Numbered from the stretch's first letter, positions 1-7,622 are shown. The stretch is DNA of 9,654 nt from Akkermansiaceae bacterium (GCA_020627645.1 JAHDGN010000101.1:1-9654); one strand, 5' to 3'. Notes: generated by a model from the sequence alone, not told the origin. A program made the numbers and translations.

Positions 1-1536
1 GGCGGGCATGCGCATGTCGAGCCAGGGGCGGGGGCGTGGTTTCGTTTTTCCAAGTGTCTTCGATAGAGTTGAAGCATGGCTCCCATATGGGGGGGGGCGA
101 GATTGAATGAGGCGGGTGTCGGTCGCGGCGAGATGTTTGACGTATGACTTGGTCTCGGCATGGGTGGTGGCGAGAAGGGCTGGCTGGCCATTGTAGTTGT
201 GGCAGGAGGTGCAGTTGAGGGATTTGATTTGGCGAGTGGTGTAGGCTTCAAGGGTGTCGTTCTGGAGTTCGGGAAGGATAGAGGGGGTGAGAGATTTTTT
301 TTGTTTCGGGGTGAGATTTAGTCGTGGAGCAGTCCCTCGTTTTTCGTCGGGTCCAAGGCAGCCTTTTTGGTGCCAATCGGAGGGGAGTGCGGAGAGCTTA
401 GGGGCAGGAGCTGTACTTGCTTCGAGTCCTGTATGACAAGCTGCGCAGTTGAGTTTAGCGACGAGTTGTTTACCTCTTTGGATATCACCTGGGGGGAATT
501 CGGAGGGGTCTGGAGTGTGTTCTCCGGTGGAAGTTTTGGTTAGGAAGGCGGTGAGGGATTGTTGTTCTTCGTCGGTGAAGTTGAAGTGGGGCATTTTGAT
601 TGAGGGGTGGTGGGCGGAGGGGTTTTTGAGGAAGGCGGATAAGGCTCCGGGCTTGTATTTGGCGGCGATGTTGTTGAGGGGAACACGTCCGTTTTTGAAG
701 TCCGGCTCGAGGGCGTCGGGTTTGGTGTGGCAGGCAGCGCAGCCGAGCTTATGGAAGTGTTCGCTTCCTTTTTGCACGAGCGAGAAGTCGGGTGCGGGCG
801 ACGGGGTTTTATTGTCGGATTTGAGGGAAGCAAGGTAGGCGCCGATATCAGCCGCGGCTTGAGCTCCTTCGGGTTTGGTGTGATCGACCATGGCAGGCAT
901 GGTGGTGGTGGGTTTGAGCTTATCGGGTTCGGCGATCCAGCGAGTGAGCCAAGCTTCGTTGGTTCGGTCTCCGATCTTGGTGAGGTCTGGTCCGGAATCT
1001 TTGAGTTCGGGCATGGAACGTGATCCTAGGTCGCTTGTATGGCATTGAATGCAGTTGTGGTCAGCGAAGAGGTGGGCGGGGTGATCGGGGATGGATGTCG
1101 AAGGGGTAAAGGCTTCGGCTGGAATGGGTTCGCGTGGGAAGGCTCGTCTTTCTTCCCAAAAGAGTCGGAAATGACCAAGGCCGGAATCGGGTGATTCGTA
1201 GTTGATGGAGATGGGGTATTGGCCGGGGTTGAGGCGAAGGCGTTTTGTTTTTCCTTCCGTGAAGGGGAGATCTTTTCCGTCGACGTTTAAAGTGACCTTG
1301 CCTTCTGTTTCGATTGAGAAATAGAGTCGATAGCGCTTGGGGATATTGAGGGTGCCTTGGTAGAGGGCGGTGAAAGGGCCAGGCTTGAGAGAAGGGGCTG
1401 GTGATTCATCTTTTTCGACAACGAGAGCAGGGAGGGAGACGGCTCGGGTGATCGACTGGTCACCAGATTTGAAGGTTGCTGTGAGGGAGGCTGAGGAGGT
1501 GCAGGTCAGCAAAAGGCTGGCGAAAAGTATTCTCAT
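1..1536 (-). CDS. secreted multi-heme c-type cytochrome with PA14-like N-terminal domain (3' end cut by window edge)
   Basis: The frame is open from an ATG at 1536 to the left window edge, giving 512 codons without a stop. Residues 1-17 (MRILFASLLLTCTSSAS) look like a Sec signal peptide, so the protein should be periplasmic. Residues about 45-130 (GPFTALYQGTLNIP ... GHFRLFWEER) resemble a PA14/carbohydrate-binding beta-sandwich. Four CXXCH heme c motifs follow: CIQCH at 162-166, CAACH at 266-270, CAACH at 364-368 and CTSCH at 442-446. The visible end reads RPRPWLDMRMPA, a segment conserved in related planctomycete and verrucomicrobial cytochromes; in such proteins a later Met can serve as a distal heme ligand, but the true C-terminus is not visible. 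A C9 run (G9 at 89-97) lies in the coding sequence, yet the conserved RPWLDMRMP segment is in frame downstream of it, so the gene looks intact there. No Shine-Dalgarno sequence is obvious. The likely role is periplasmic electron transfer, possibly serving sugar oxidation with the neighbouring DUF1080 protein; this is inferred from context. Confidence 0.88.
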   Translation of the reverse strand, partial: MRILFASLLLTCTSSASLTATFKSGDQSITRAVSLPALVVEKDESPAPSLKPGPFTALYQGTLNIPKRYRLYFSIETEGKVTLNVDGKDLPFTEGKTKRLRLNPGQYPISINYESPDSGLGHFRLFWEERRAFPREPIPAEAFTPSTSIPDHPAHLFADHNCIQCHTSDLGSRSMPELKDSGPDLTKIGDRTNEAWLTRWIAEPDKLKPTTTMPAMVDHTKPEGAQAAADIGAYLASLKSDNKTPSPAPDFSLVQKGSEHFHKLGCAACHTKPDALEPDFKNGRVPLNNIAAKYKPGALSAFLKNPSAHHPSIKMPHFNFTDEEQQSLTAFLTKTSTGEHTPDPSEFPPGDIQRGKQLVAKLNCAACHTGLEASTAPAPKLSALPSDWHQKGCLGPDEKRGTAPRLNLTPKQKKSLTPSILPELQNDTLEAYTTRQIKSLNCTSCHNYNGQPALLATTHAETKSYVKHLAATDTRLIQSRPPPYGSHASTLSKTLGKTKPRPRPWLDMRMPA

Positions 1537-1688
1537 GGGGATCTTGGTGGCGGGTCTGAATAATGATTTTGATTTTTGGAGAATTGTCAGCGATGAATCG
1601 TATCTTTTTGGAGTGTTAGATTAGTGATGATCCCCCAGGAGTTGAATCCTGGGGGAAGTCTTGCTGTCGAAGCAAACTGGAGCTGGTT
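1537..1688 (-). other. intergenic region between DUF1080 gene and cytochrome gene
   Basis: These 152 bases separate two minus-strand genes. They hold the hairpin at 1631-1656 and an A/T-richer stretch just upstream of the cytochrome start. On the minus strand a weak -35-like CTGACA with CATTAT about 19 bases further on could be a promoter, but neither match is strong. No small gene is convincing here. Confidence 0.4.
1631..1656 (-). terminator. hairpin terminator after the DUF1080 gene
   Basis: TCCCCCAGGA (1631-1640) pairs perfectly with TCCTGGGGGA (1647-1656) around a 6-base loop, a 10-bp GC-rich stem. It sits 33 bases downstream of the stop of the 950-residue gene and upstream of the cytochrome start. 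The minus strand after the stem lacks a clean U-run, so intrinsic termination may be partial. It suggests the two genes are separate or attenuated transcription units. Confidence 0.65.
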
Positions 1689-4541
1689 CTATTTCCCAGG
1701 GATTTTGTGAATGGTGCTGTGGATGACGCCGATGACTTCGTCTCCATCAATGGATTCGAGGTCGTATTCGAGTTTGAATTGCTGGCTTGGTTTGTGTCCG
1801 TCAATGGTGAGCTGGATGGTTTTTTTGTCGTCGAGTAGTTTGGCTCCAGCAATTTTTACGGTGTCGCGTTTGCGGTGTTTTTTGGATTCTTTGGTGAGGG
1901 CAAGCTTTTCAGCTTCGAGGTCGGGAGTGTCGACTGAGAAATCACCGGATCCGTATTGTGGTCCTCGAATGTATTTCCAGCGTTGGGCTGAGAAAGAGGC
2001 GGGATCGGTTGCGAGTTCGTCATCGAGTTCGACAGCGAAAGTGAGTTTGATTCCCTCTTTTGTGACTTCCATCGCTTGCGGAAGTGGTGAGGGTTTCTTT
2101 TCGTTGAAACGGATTCGTTGGAGGCCTGCTTCTTGGGCGGCATTTGTTTGCCAGCCGCGGAGTCCGAGGACAAACATTGAGCCATCGTTGTGGAAGACGG
2201 CGCGCTGGGCGGAAGAAGCTAGTTTGATGGGGAGCTTCACAACGCCGCCCTGATAGAAACCATCGGAGACCTCTTGGCGAAGGACATGGTAAATGGCTGA
2301 TTGTCCGTAGGACAGGTGAAGGAGTTCATTGGTCGGAATCCCGATTTTAGCTTGGTCGGTGACCCAAATCTGGCTGCCTCCGGAGTTGTCGACTGACATT
2401 GGGAGGTAACACAGGGGTTCGGTGAATGGTGTTTTGTTTCCGTTGCGGGCGTCTTCGACTCCAAAGAAAGCGGTGCCGTTCTTGGGTTCGTGGTAGTTAA
2501 TTTTGCAGCGAGGTTGCCAGGTGCCTTCGTTTTCCCCGGTGGTGATTTCGCCATTGGGTCCAACTCCGATCCCTCCCGGTGCGCGGAGTCCAGTCGCAAT
2601 GGTTTCGAGTTTTGATCCATCGGGGGAAATGCGAACAAAGGCTCCGTTGTGTGGCAGGATTTTATCGAATCCGCGGCCTCCGGCACGAACGGGACATCCT
2701 TTGGCAAAGTAGAAATTCCCTTGAGTGTCGGTTTCGAGTCCAAATTGAAACTCGTGGAAATTATTGGTGAGGTAGACGTCGTTGTTGAAGAGCTTGAAAT
2801 GGTCTGCTTCGTTATCGCCGTTGAGGTCGAAGGTCTGATAGATGCCATCGCGGGCTGCGATGTGAGGGATATCGTTTACGATTTTCAGGCCGAGGGGTTC
2901 GAAGAATCCGGTGGCATATCTTTTCCAGGTGAGAGTTTTGAATTCGTCGAGTCCTGAGAGGAGCCAGATATCTCCGTCCCAGGTGGAGATGAGAGCCCGT
3001 TTTCCATCGGAGAAAAAGTCGATGTCACTGAGCCGGACTTTGGATAGGTAGGGAGACTTTTGGCCAGCGGGAGGAAGAGGAATGCGGTCGACGAGCCAGG
3101 GCTTGTCTGAGGAGTCGATTTGGGTTTCGACACTGAACGATTGAGGCGAGAGTCCGGGGCCTCCTTTGGTGAGAGGTGTTAGCTGAATTGGTCTGGGTGG
3201 ATTCCCGTTTCCATCAGAAGAATAGAGGATTGATATGTAGGAAGTTTTTTCTGGGGTAGGATGGATTTCGAGAACCGTTGTTTCCCCATCTTTGTTCATC
3301 GTGGCCCCTTTGCCATCGACAGTGAATCCGATCCCAAATTTTTTTGAGGAAGAAGCGCTAGCTAGTCGCACGGTCAGCGGTTTTTGGTGAGGAGCGATTT
3401 CGAGATAGCGGACGAGGCCATCTTTGTGATCGGTCACGGATTCAAGGATCCTTGTTCCATTGACGGCATAGTCGAGGATGATGCGGTGACCATTGCGGAA
3501 GTATCCATTGAATTTGAGATTCGAGAAGTTGCCATGGCCTTTGATTGGGCGTGTGTCATCGAAGGTATTTTTGGTGTCAGCCCAACCGGGGCCGTCGGGA
3601 GCGCGGAAGAGGAAGTTGTTCCGATTGTTGATCTGGTTTTGTCGTCCATGTCCGCCACCCCAGGGGGTGTTGATGAGGTTGTAACCATCTGATGTTGCGG
3701 TCGAGAGGGAGAGGGTTTCGGTGTTAAAGAGGGCGATATGTTTGGGAAGGGCAGAGTATGAGAGGGCAATGGATTTTAGATTGGAATCAGGTTTGAGTCG
3801 TCCATGTGACCAATCGGCGAAAGTTTGGGTGAAGGCAGGGCCATGATCGGCTTTGTGGAACCAACGTTCTTTTGGGGTGGCTGAGGCGTAGTAGCTGACT
3901 AGCGAGGATCGGGGGACCTTTAATTCGTCAAAGGCGTGGAGGAGGGATGTTGATTTGAGTTCATGAACTTTGACATTGCGAAATTGGACCGGAGATCCGT
4001 TGTCGTGGTTCTGAAGACCGAAGTAGCCTTTTTCGTCTCCTCTGCCCTTTTGGCATTCGAAAATGTTGATGAGGCGATCGTTGAGAATAATGCCGATTTG
4101 ATTCCCGACGGTGAGGATTTTGTAGGTGTTCCATTCGCCGACCTTCACCTCCGAAGCGATTGGAGCCTTGATGTCATAAATTCCTCCGGTATTTTTTTTG
4201 TTGGCTTTATTTCCTGAGATTTGGATTTCGTATCCTTTGCGAACAGCGACCCAGGGGTCATTTCCAGGGTTGGGGAAGCGGACGAAGACTCCGGAATTGT
4301 CGGCGAGTTCGGGCATGAGGAATTCGATTTCGAGGCACGCATTGGAATATTCTTGTTTGCCAAACCACCAGAGGCCCATCCCGCCTTTTGCGGTCGCGAT
4401 GTTTTCTTTGACTTCAAATGAACCGGGACCTGCTTGTTTCCATTCCGACATCAACTCGGGGAGAGCATTGGTTGTTTCGAGAGCCGAGAGGGTTCCGATC
4501 GAGCTGAAAAAAATTGGGAGAAGGAAAAGTCGCTTGGTCAT
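1689..4541 (-). CDS. secreted DUF1080 (3-keto-disaccharide hydrolase) / DUF6797 / beta-propeller protein, 950 aa
   Basis: The ATG at 4541 gives MTKRLFLLPIFFSSIGTLSA, a clear Sec signal peptide, so the protein is exported. Residues about 26-195 match the DUF1080 fold (3-keto-disaccharide hydrolase, concanavalin-like): NSGVFVRFP, GYEIQISG, TGGIYDIKAP and YFGLQNHDNGSPVQFRNVKV are typical blocks. Residues about 200-370 (YYASATPKERWFHKADHGPA, TPWGGGHGRQ, FRAPDGPGWAD) look like DUF6797. From about 490 to 800 there is a glucose/sorbosone-dehydrogenase-like propeller with SDIDFFSDGKRALISTWDGD, GLRAPGGIGVGPNGEI and TTGENEGTWQPR. A C-terminal beta domain (about 830-950) contains KYIRGPQYGSGDF. I see no CXXCH. 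Proteins of this architecture are common in Verrucomicrobiota and Planctomycetota and often sit near c-type cytochromes. The family suggests hydrolysis or oxidation of 3-keto-glycosides in the periplasm; the substrate cannot be read from sequence. Confidence 0.9.
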   Translation of the reverse strand: MTKRLFLLPIFFSSIGTLSALETTNALPELMSEWKQAGPGSFEVKENIATAKGGMGLWWFGKQEYSNACLEIEFLMPELADNSGVFVRFPNPGNDPWVAVRKGYEIQISGNKANKKNTGGIYDIKAPIASEVKVGEWNTYKILTVGNQIGIILNDRLINIFECQKGRGDEKGYFGLQNHDNGSPVQFRNVKVHELKSTSLLHAFDELKVPRSSLVSYYASATPKERWFHKADHGPAFTQTFADWSHGRLKPDSNLKSIALSYSALPKHIALFNTETLSLSTATSDGYNLINTPWGGGHGRQNQINNRNNFLFRAPDGPGWADTKNTFDDTRPIKGHGNFSNLKFNGYFRNGHRIILDYAVNGTRILESVTDHKDGLVRYLEIAPHQKPLTVRLASASSSKKFGIGFTVDGKGATMNKDGETTVLEIHPTPEKTSYISILYSSDGNGNPPRPIQLTPLTKGGPGLSPQSFSVETQIDSSDKPWLVDRIPLPPAGQKSPYLSKVRLSDIDFFSDGKRALISTWDGDIWLLSGLDEFKTLTWKRYATGFFEPLGLKIVNDIPHIAARDGIYQTFDLNGDNEADHFKLFNNDVYLTNNFHEFQFGLETDTQGNFYFAKGCPVRAGGRGFDKILPHNGAFVRISPDGSKLETIATGLRAPGGIGVGPNGEITTGENEGTWQPRCKINYHEPKNGTAFFGVEDARNGNKTPFTEPLCYLPMSVDNSGGSQIWVTDQAKIGIPTNELLHLSYGQSAIYHVLRQEVSDGFYQGGVVKLPIKLASSAQRAVFHNDGSMFVLGLRGWQTNAAQEAGLQRIRFNEKKPSPLPQAMEVTKEGIKLTFAVELDDELATDPASFSAQRWKYIRGPQYGSGDFSVDTPDLEAEKLALTKESKKHRKRDTVKIAGAKLLDDKKTIQLTIDGHKPSQQFKLEYDLESIDGDEVIGVIHSTIHKIPGK

Positions 4542-4650
4542 GTTTGGATGAAAAGGTGATTAAAATACGCTCAAGAATAAAGGCGTTTGTCAGGGGAAAT
4601 GTGGGTTCTTTGATTGGAGCTGGTCAAAGCTGGGGGATGGTTGTAGGGTC
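4542..4650. promoter_or_regulatory. divergent intergenic region: candidate promoters for rnpB and the DUF1080 gene
   Basis: This stretch separates the minus-strand DUF1080 gene from plus-strand rnpB. On the plus strand TTGTCA (4587-4592) and TTTGAT (4609-4614) lie 16 bases apart and could be the -35 and -10 of rnpB; that would put transcription start near 4621, leaving a leader of about 30 bases before the P1 helix. On the minus strand a -10-like TTTAAT (complement of 4559-4564) lies close to the DUF1080 start and lacks a convincing -35. Both are consensus matches only. Confidence 0.35.
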
Positions 4651-5007
4651 GTCGTCCGCTCCCCGGGCAGTCGCTGGTTTTTTCGAAAACTGGAGGAAAG
4701 TCCGGACACTACAGAGCAGTGAGCCTTGTGAAAGCGAGGGACGGTGGTTCGTGAGAGCTGCTGGACAGATAGTGCCGCAGAAAAGATACCGCCTTCTTCG
4801 GGAGGTAAGGGTGAAATGGTGGGGTAAGAGCCCACCGCGCCGAGGGTAACCGAGGTGGCAGGGTAAACCTCTCACAGTGCAAGACAGAACAGGGGAAGGG
4901 TGGCTCGCCCGTCGGATCCCCGGGTAATAGTCGCAGAGATAAATGACTGCTGAAGCGTGCAAAGGGTGCGTGGAACAGAATCCGGCTTATAGGGGAGCGG
5001 CCGAATT
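4651..5007 (+). ncRNA. rnpB: RNase P RNA, bacterial type A
   Basis: This is the catalytic RNA that matures the 5' end of tRNAs. The universally conserved elements occur in order: GAGGAAAGUCCGGAC (4692-4706, P4 5' side); the GGGUGAAA...GGUAAGAGC...CACCGCG segment around 4808-4842; GAGGUGGCAGGGUAAACCUC around 4852-4871; and ACAGAAUCCGGCUUAUAGG (4975-4993) at the 3' end. CCGCTCCCC (4656-4664) pairs perfectly with GGGGAGCGG (4992-5000), which I take as P1 and which fixes the ends. CAGUCGC precedes a simple P3 hairpin (CTGG...CCAG-type, about 4674-4693). The length of about 350 nt fits type A. An AATTTTT tract directly after P1 could help termination. The exact 5' and 3' ends are estimates. It faces the pilin operon tail-to-tail and diverges from the DUF1080 gene. 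Confidence 0.96.
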
Positions 5008-5061
5008 TTTAGGTTGATAGCCGCCTAAGTCTTCGATGAAGCTATTGCGGGCATCGGTGCT

Positions 5062-6687
5062 TTAACGGTCAGAGTAGTAATTTGGAGCGACGTGGATGAT
5101 AGTGCTGCCGATGATGTTGTGTCCTCCGCCGCTATAGTAAGATCCGTAGAGTTGGCTTGAGTTTCCGACACTCAGGTTACCGTAAGGGGTGTAGACTGAT
5201 CCGAAAAAATAGCTTGGTGACGCGAGATCAAAATTTCCGTGCGGTTCGATGTAAACTCTGGCGGCCGCCTCAGCGCTGACCGCAGGGTCGGACATAGGGA
5301 GGTAGTTGATGCCATTGGTTGAAACAAAGACTTCCAGGGTTCCAAGTGAGACATCGCCTTCAACAAAGATTCGAATGTCATGGGACCCTGATAGGTCGAG
5401 ATAAATTTTGCTGCTATTGCCGAGTGAAATGCTATCGAAATAGTATTCGGCGTGGTCTACAGAACCTGCTTTCAGGAGGAGGTGGGTGTAGCTGTTTGAA
5501 GAATTGTTGGGAGCTGAGAGGTCTCCGTAGGTTCCTGGCAATAAGGTATAGGTCAGTGGGTGTGAGTTTGAGCGTCGTGGGACATTGACATCTTGTCCTC
5601 CCGCTGTGAATTCGGTTGGTTCGGGCAGTTCGAGACCCTCCAAATTGGCAAGATAGGGGCAGATTGGTTCCTCTAAGTAGGTTGGAGAGTTTTGAAGCGC
5701 GTCGCCAGTGATACTTCCATTGCCGATGTTTCCTCCTGCAAAGGCTCCACCGACGATTGTGGGAGATCCAGAAAATGTAATATCGCCCCCTGCATAGATG
5801 GTTCCGTATACGATAGCATAACCACTGAGATGGACACTGCCACTTGTTCGGATTTCGATGGGTTGATCAAAGCTTCCAACGGTTGCGCTGCTTCCAATCG
5901 AAATATCGGCGCCACAAGCATGGATATGACCTAGGACCTCGGCTCCACCTCCAATATCAACGGCGCCGTTGGAAAAGAGCCAACCTTCTATAGTGGCTTC
6001 AGAACTATTGATCGAGATCCCAGCAGCGGCTTGAATATCACCTTCGACGGTTCCACTCCTTACACTTACCATTCCTGAGGAGTAAATCCCCCCGGCGACT
6101 CTTACATTCACCGAACCTTGTCCGTTTACAAAAACATCTTCGGCAAGAATGCTTCCTAGGACATCGCCTCTCACATCAACATCGTTATCGGTAATGCCCA
6201 CATTGCCCTCTACGATGGTGTTTTTTCCGAGAGAAATGGCGACATCTCCAAAAACAGCAAATTCATCAATTACAGCTGGGGTGGGGGAGCCATTAGGGCG
6301 GTTACCACAAGAGCTGATGATCATTGGCACTCGGGCTCGAGCTTCCATCGCTGTGCCGTCATTCACTACGGATGTGGCCCAGAAGTAGTTTCCGATGCGG
6401 ACGACTTTGACCTGATCACCTCCATCAAGGGTTAGGGTGCGTTGGCGTCCTTGAAGCCAGCCTTCGGTGCAGAAAATTTTCTGGGCGTAGCGCAATCCTG
6501 ATTCCGCGAGGTAATAGGCTCGAGAGTTGGCATTGGCAGTTAGGAAGCTGTGTTGAGACGTTGAAGTGAGGGAAATGACTGACACCCCGAGAACGCTGAG
6601 AATGAGCATGATGGAGATGGTGCTGATTAAAGCTCCTCCCTTATGGGGATGGGGGTGGTGTGGGGTGTGTGAGGGATGTGTCTTCAT
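5062..6687 (-). CDS. PilX-like pilus protein with long beta-repeat C-terminal region, 541 aa
   Basis: The protein starts MKTHPSHTPHHPHPHKGG, an unusual His/Pro-rich leader, followed by one hydrophobic helix (about 19-40, ALISTISIMLILSVLGVSVI). AYYLAESGLRYAQ (57-69) is the signature found after the helix in PilX/PilW N-terminal domains. The GG-A site resembles prepilin cleavage, but there is no Glu at mature position 5. Residues about 145-330 are repeats of short beta strands rich in Gly, Ser, Val and Ile (VEGNVGITDN, VRGDVLGSI, VEGDIQAAAGI, VLGHIHACGADI), resembling bactofilin or right-handed beta-helix folds. The last 150 residues (about 385-541) resemble a domain common behind such pilin-like N-termini (DUF7305-like): IYLDLSGSHDIRIFVEGDV and YFFGSVYTPYGNLSVGNSS. 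It is the last gene of the minor-pilin operon, 36 bases behind the PilW-like frame. A pilus-tip or surface adhesin role is inferred; a beta-helix secreted autonomously is the alternative. Confidence 0.85.
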   Translation of the reverse strand: MKTHPSHTPHHPHPHKGGALISTISIMLILSVLGVSVISLTSTSQHSFLTANANSRAYYLAESGLRYAQKIFCTEGWLQGRQRTLTLDGGDQVKVVRIGNYFWATSVVNDGTAMEARARVPMIISSCGNRPNGSPTPAVIDEFAVFGDVAISLGKNTIVEGNVGITDNDVDVRGDVLGSILAEDVFVNGQGSVNVRVAGGIYSSGMVSVRSGTVEGDIQAAAGISINSSEATIEGWLFSNGAVDIGGGAEVLGHIHACGADISIGSSATVGSFDQPIEIRTSGSVHLSGYAIVYGTIYAGGDITFSGSPTIVGGAFAGGNIGNGSITGDALQNSPTYLEEPICPYLANLEGLELPEPTEFTAGGQDVNVPRRSNSHPLTYTLLPGTYGDLSAPNNSSNSYTHLLLKAGSVDHAEYYFDSISLGNSSKIYLDLSGSHDIRIFVEGDVSLGTLEVFVSTNGINYLPMSDPAVSAEAAARVYIEPHGNFDLASPSYFFGSVYTPYGNLSVGNSSQLYGSYYSGGGHNIIGSTIIHVAPNYYSDR

Positions 6688-6723
6688 GGTGAATTCTGTG
6701 TCATAGGACTTAGGTTAAGCTTC

Positions 6724-6888
6724 TCATTGGCTGGTATATTCAAAACGGGGGTGGACCACTGCGGTGTGAGTGATTTCATTCGCGTTGCGGGTGCGGAGAG
6801 TGATGGTGACGGAGTCGCTACCAGCTGTGACTAGGAACCAGTCAACGTCGTCTAGGAGAGGTTTGCCATTGATGGTGAGGTCGCTTCC
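6724..6888 (-). pseudogene. out-of-frame C-terminal remainder of the PilW-like protein
   Basis: In a frame one base off from the PilW-like reading frame, the minus strand encodes GSDLTINGKPLLDDVDWF, then VTITLRTRNANEI, and ends PRFEYTSQ before a TGA at 6724-6726. This looks like the natural C-terminal beta domain of a GspJ/PilW-type pseudopilin: LLDDV is a typical motif, and there are 54 residues in all. It has no start of its own. If one base of the GGG at 6889-6891 is surplus, it joins the upstream frame to give an intact 152-residue protein. Confidence 0.75.
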
Positions 6889-7183
6889 GGGTGGCGGTGA
6901 TGATCTCGTTGAACCGATGAGGGTGGTCGGAGGTCCATTTTACGGAGTGGTCATCCTCAAACTCCAGGTTTCCTTGCCGGGCGAAGGTGAGTTCCTTGAC
7001 GAGACGATTCATTGCGACCTGAATTTTTTGGCCGTCTTCAATTGCTCCTTTGGCTGATACGTAATTTCCAGTTGTGGTGACTAAGAGCATGGAGCCGAAC
7101 ACAAGCCCTAGCGATACGAGAGCGAGCACTACTACCATCTCGAGGAGAGTGAAGCCTGATGGTTTTTTGTGCTGTAATCTCAT
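6842..7183 (-). CDS. PilW/GspJ-like minor pilin, frame as read ends early (113 aa)
   Basis: MRLQHKKPSG|FTLLEMVVVLALVSLG is a textbook type III (prepilin) leader of 10 residues with Glu at mature position 5, followed by the hydrophobic N-terminal helix; PilD-type peptidase would cleave after Gly10 and methylate Phe. MNRLVKELTFARQ (58-70) is typical of PilW/GspJ. After Thr98 the reading frame turns into a basic, low-complexity tail (RKRPHHQWQ...RRR) and stops at 6842. The next frame carries a convincing C-terminal domain, so the tail is probably an artefact of a one-base insertion near 6889-6891. The start is 4 bases downstream of the PilV-like stop, so the two are translationally close. Minor pilins of this class help initiate pilus assembly in the inner membrane. 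Confidence 0.8.
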   Translation of the reverse strand: MRLQHKKPSGFTLLEMVVVLALVSLGLVFGSMLLVTTTGNYVSAKGAIEDGQKIQVAMNRLVKELTFARQGNLEFEDDHSVKWTSDHPHRFNEIITATRKRPHHQWQTSPRRR

Positions 7184-7187
7184 AATC

Positions 7188-7622
7188 TTAGTGAATTGGG
7201 AAGAAGTAGGTGGTTAAGCGTTCTCCATCATCATTTCCAATGGTGACCCGTAGGACGTTTTTATCGTCTCCATTCGGGGTGATTTCCCAACCTTGGTCGT
7301 TAAAATCAACCCACATATTCTCCAAGAGGGTATAGGACTCCGAGGAATTGGTTTGGGCAATCCTTTGGGCGAGCCCCTCAAGATCTTCGATATAATTGGT
7401 ACGATAGAGTTGCCAGAGGGCATCCATATCTGATCTCAAATTTTGAGTTTGAGGGAGGTCTCGAACCGCGTCTCTTCCACCTTTAAGGGAAGATCCGATC
7501 AAGGGAAGCATGAGAGCGATTAAGGAAGCAGACAAAATAAGGCCTGTGATGACCTCAACAAGGGTAAAGCCATTCCGAAGGCGGGAGGATGGCTTATGTC
7601 TATCGTTCCGTGTGGTCTTCAT
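7188..7622 (-). CDS. PilV/GspI-like minor pilin, 144 aa
   Basis: MKTTRNDRHKPSSRLRNG|FTLVEVITGLILSASLIALMLPLI shows an 18-residue basic prepilin leader, a Gly|Phe cleavage site, Glu5 and one hydrophobic helix. The remaining 110 residues (QTQNLRSDMDALWQLYRTNY ... GNDDGERLTTYFFP) form a small soluble domain without cysteines. The ATG at 7622 overlaps the TGA of the upstream FimT-like gene in an ATGA junction (7619-7622), which indicates coupled translation. Place and size fit PilV/GspI; the exact subclass is inferred from operon order rather than from a diagnostic motif. Confidence 0.82.
   Translation of the reverse strand: MKTTRNDRHKPSSRLRNGFTLVEVITGLILSASLIALMLPLIGSSLKGGRDAVRDLPQTQNLRSDMDALWQLYRTNYIEDLEGLAQRIAQTNSSESYTLLENMWVDFNDQGWEITPNGDDKNVLRVTIGNDDGERLTTYFFPIH

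Noticed and set aside
1711..2253. Plus-strand open frame of 180 residues inside the DUF1080 gene
   Set aside because: It is antisense to a long, domain-supported coding region; the product is a Ser-rich shadow.
2237..2848. Minus-strand open frame of 203 residues inside the propeller region
   Set aside because: It is an alternate frame of the 950-residue protein, rich in Ser/Thr/Pro, with no domain.
4624..4962. Minus-strand open frame of 112 residues over the rnpB region
   Set aside because: It lies antisense to a well-supported RNase P RNA; its product has no family resemblance and its openness follows from the structured GC-rich RNA gene.
5008..5061. Terminator between rnpB and the convergent PilX-like gene
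   Set aside because: Only very short stems (CTTC-GAT-GAAG) are visible; the AATTTTT after the rnpB P1 helix is the only termination hint.
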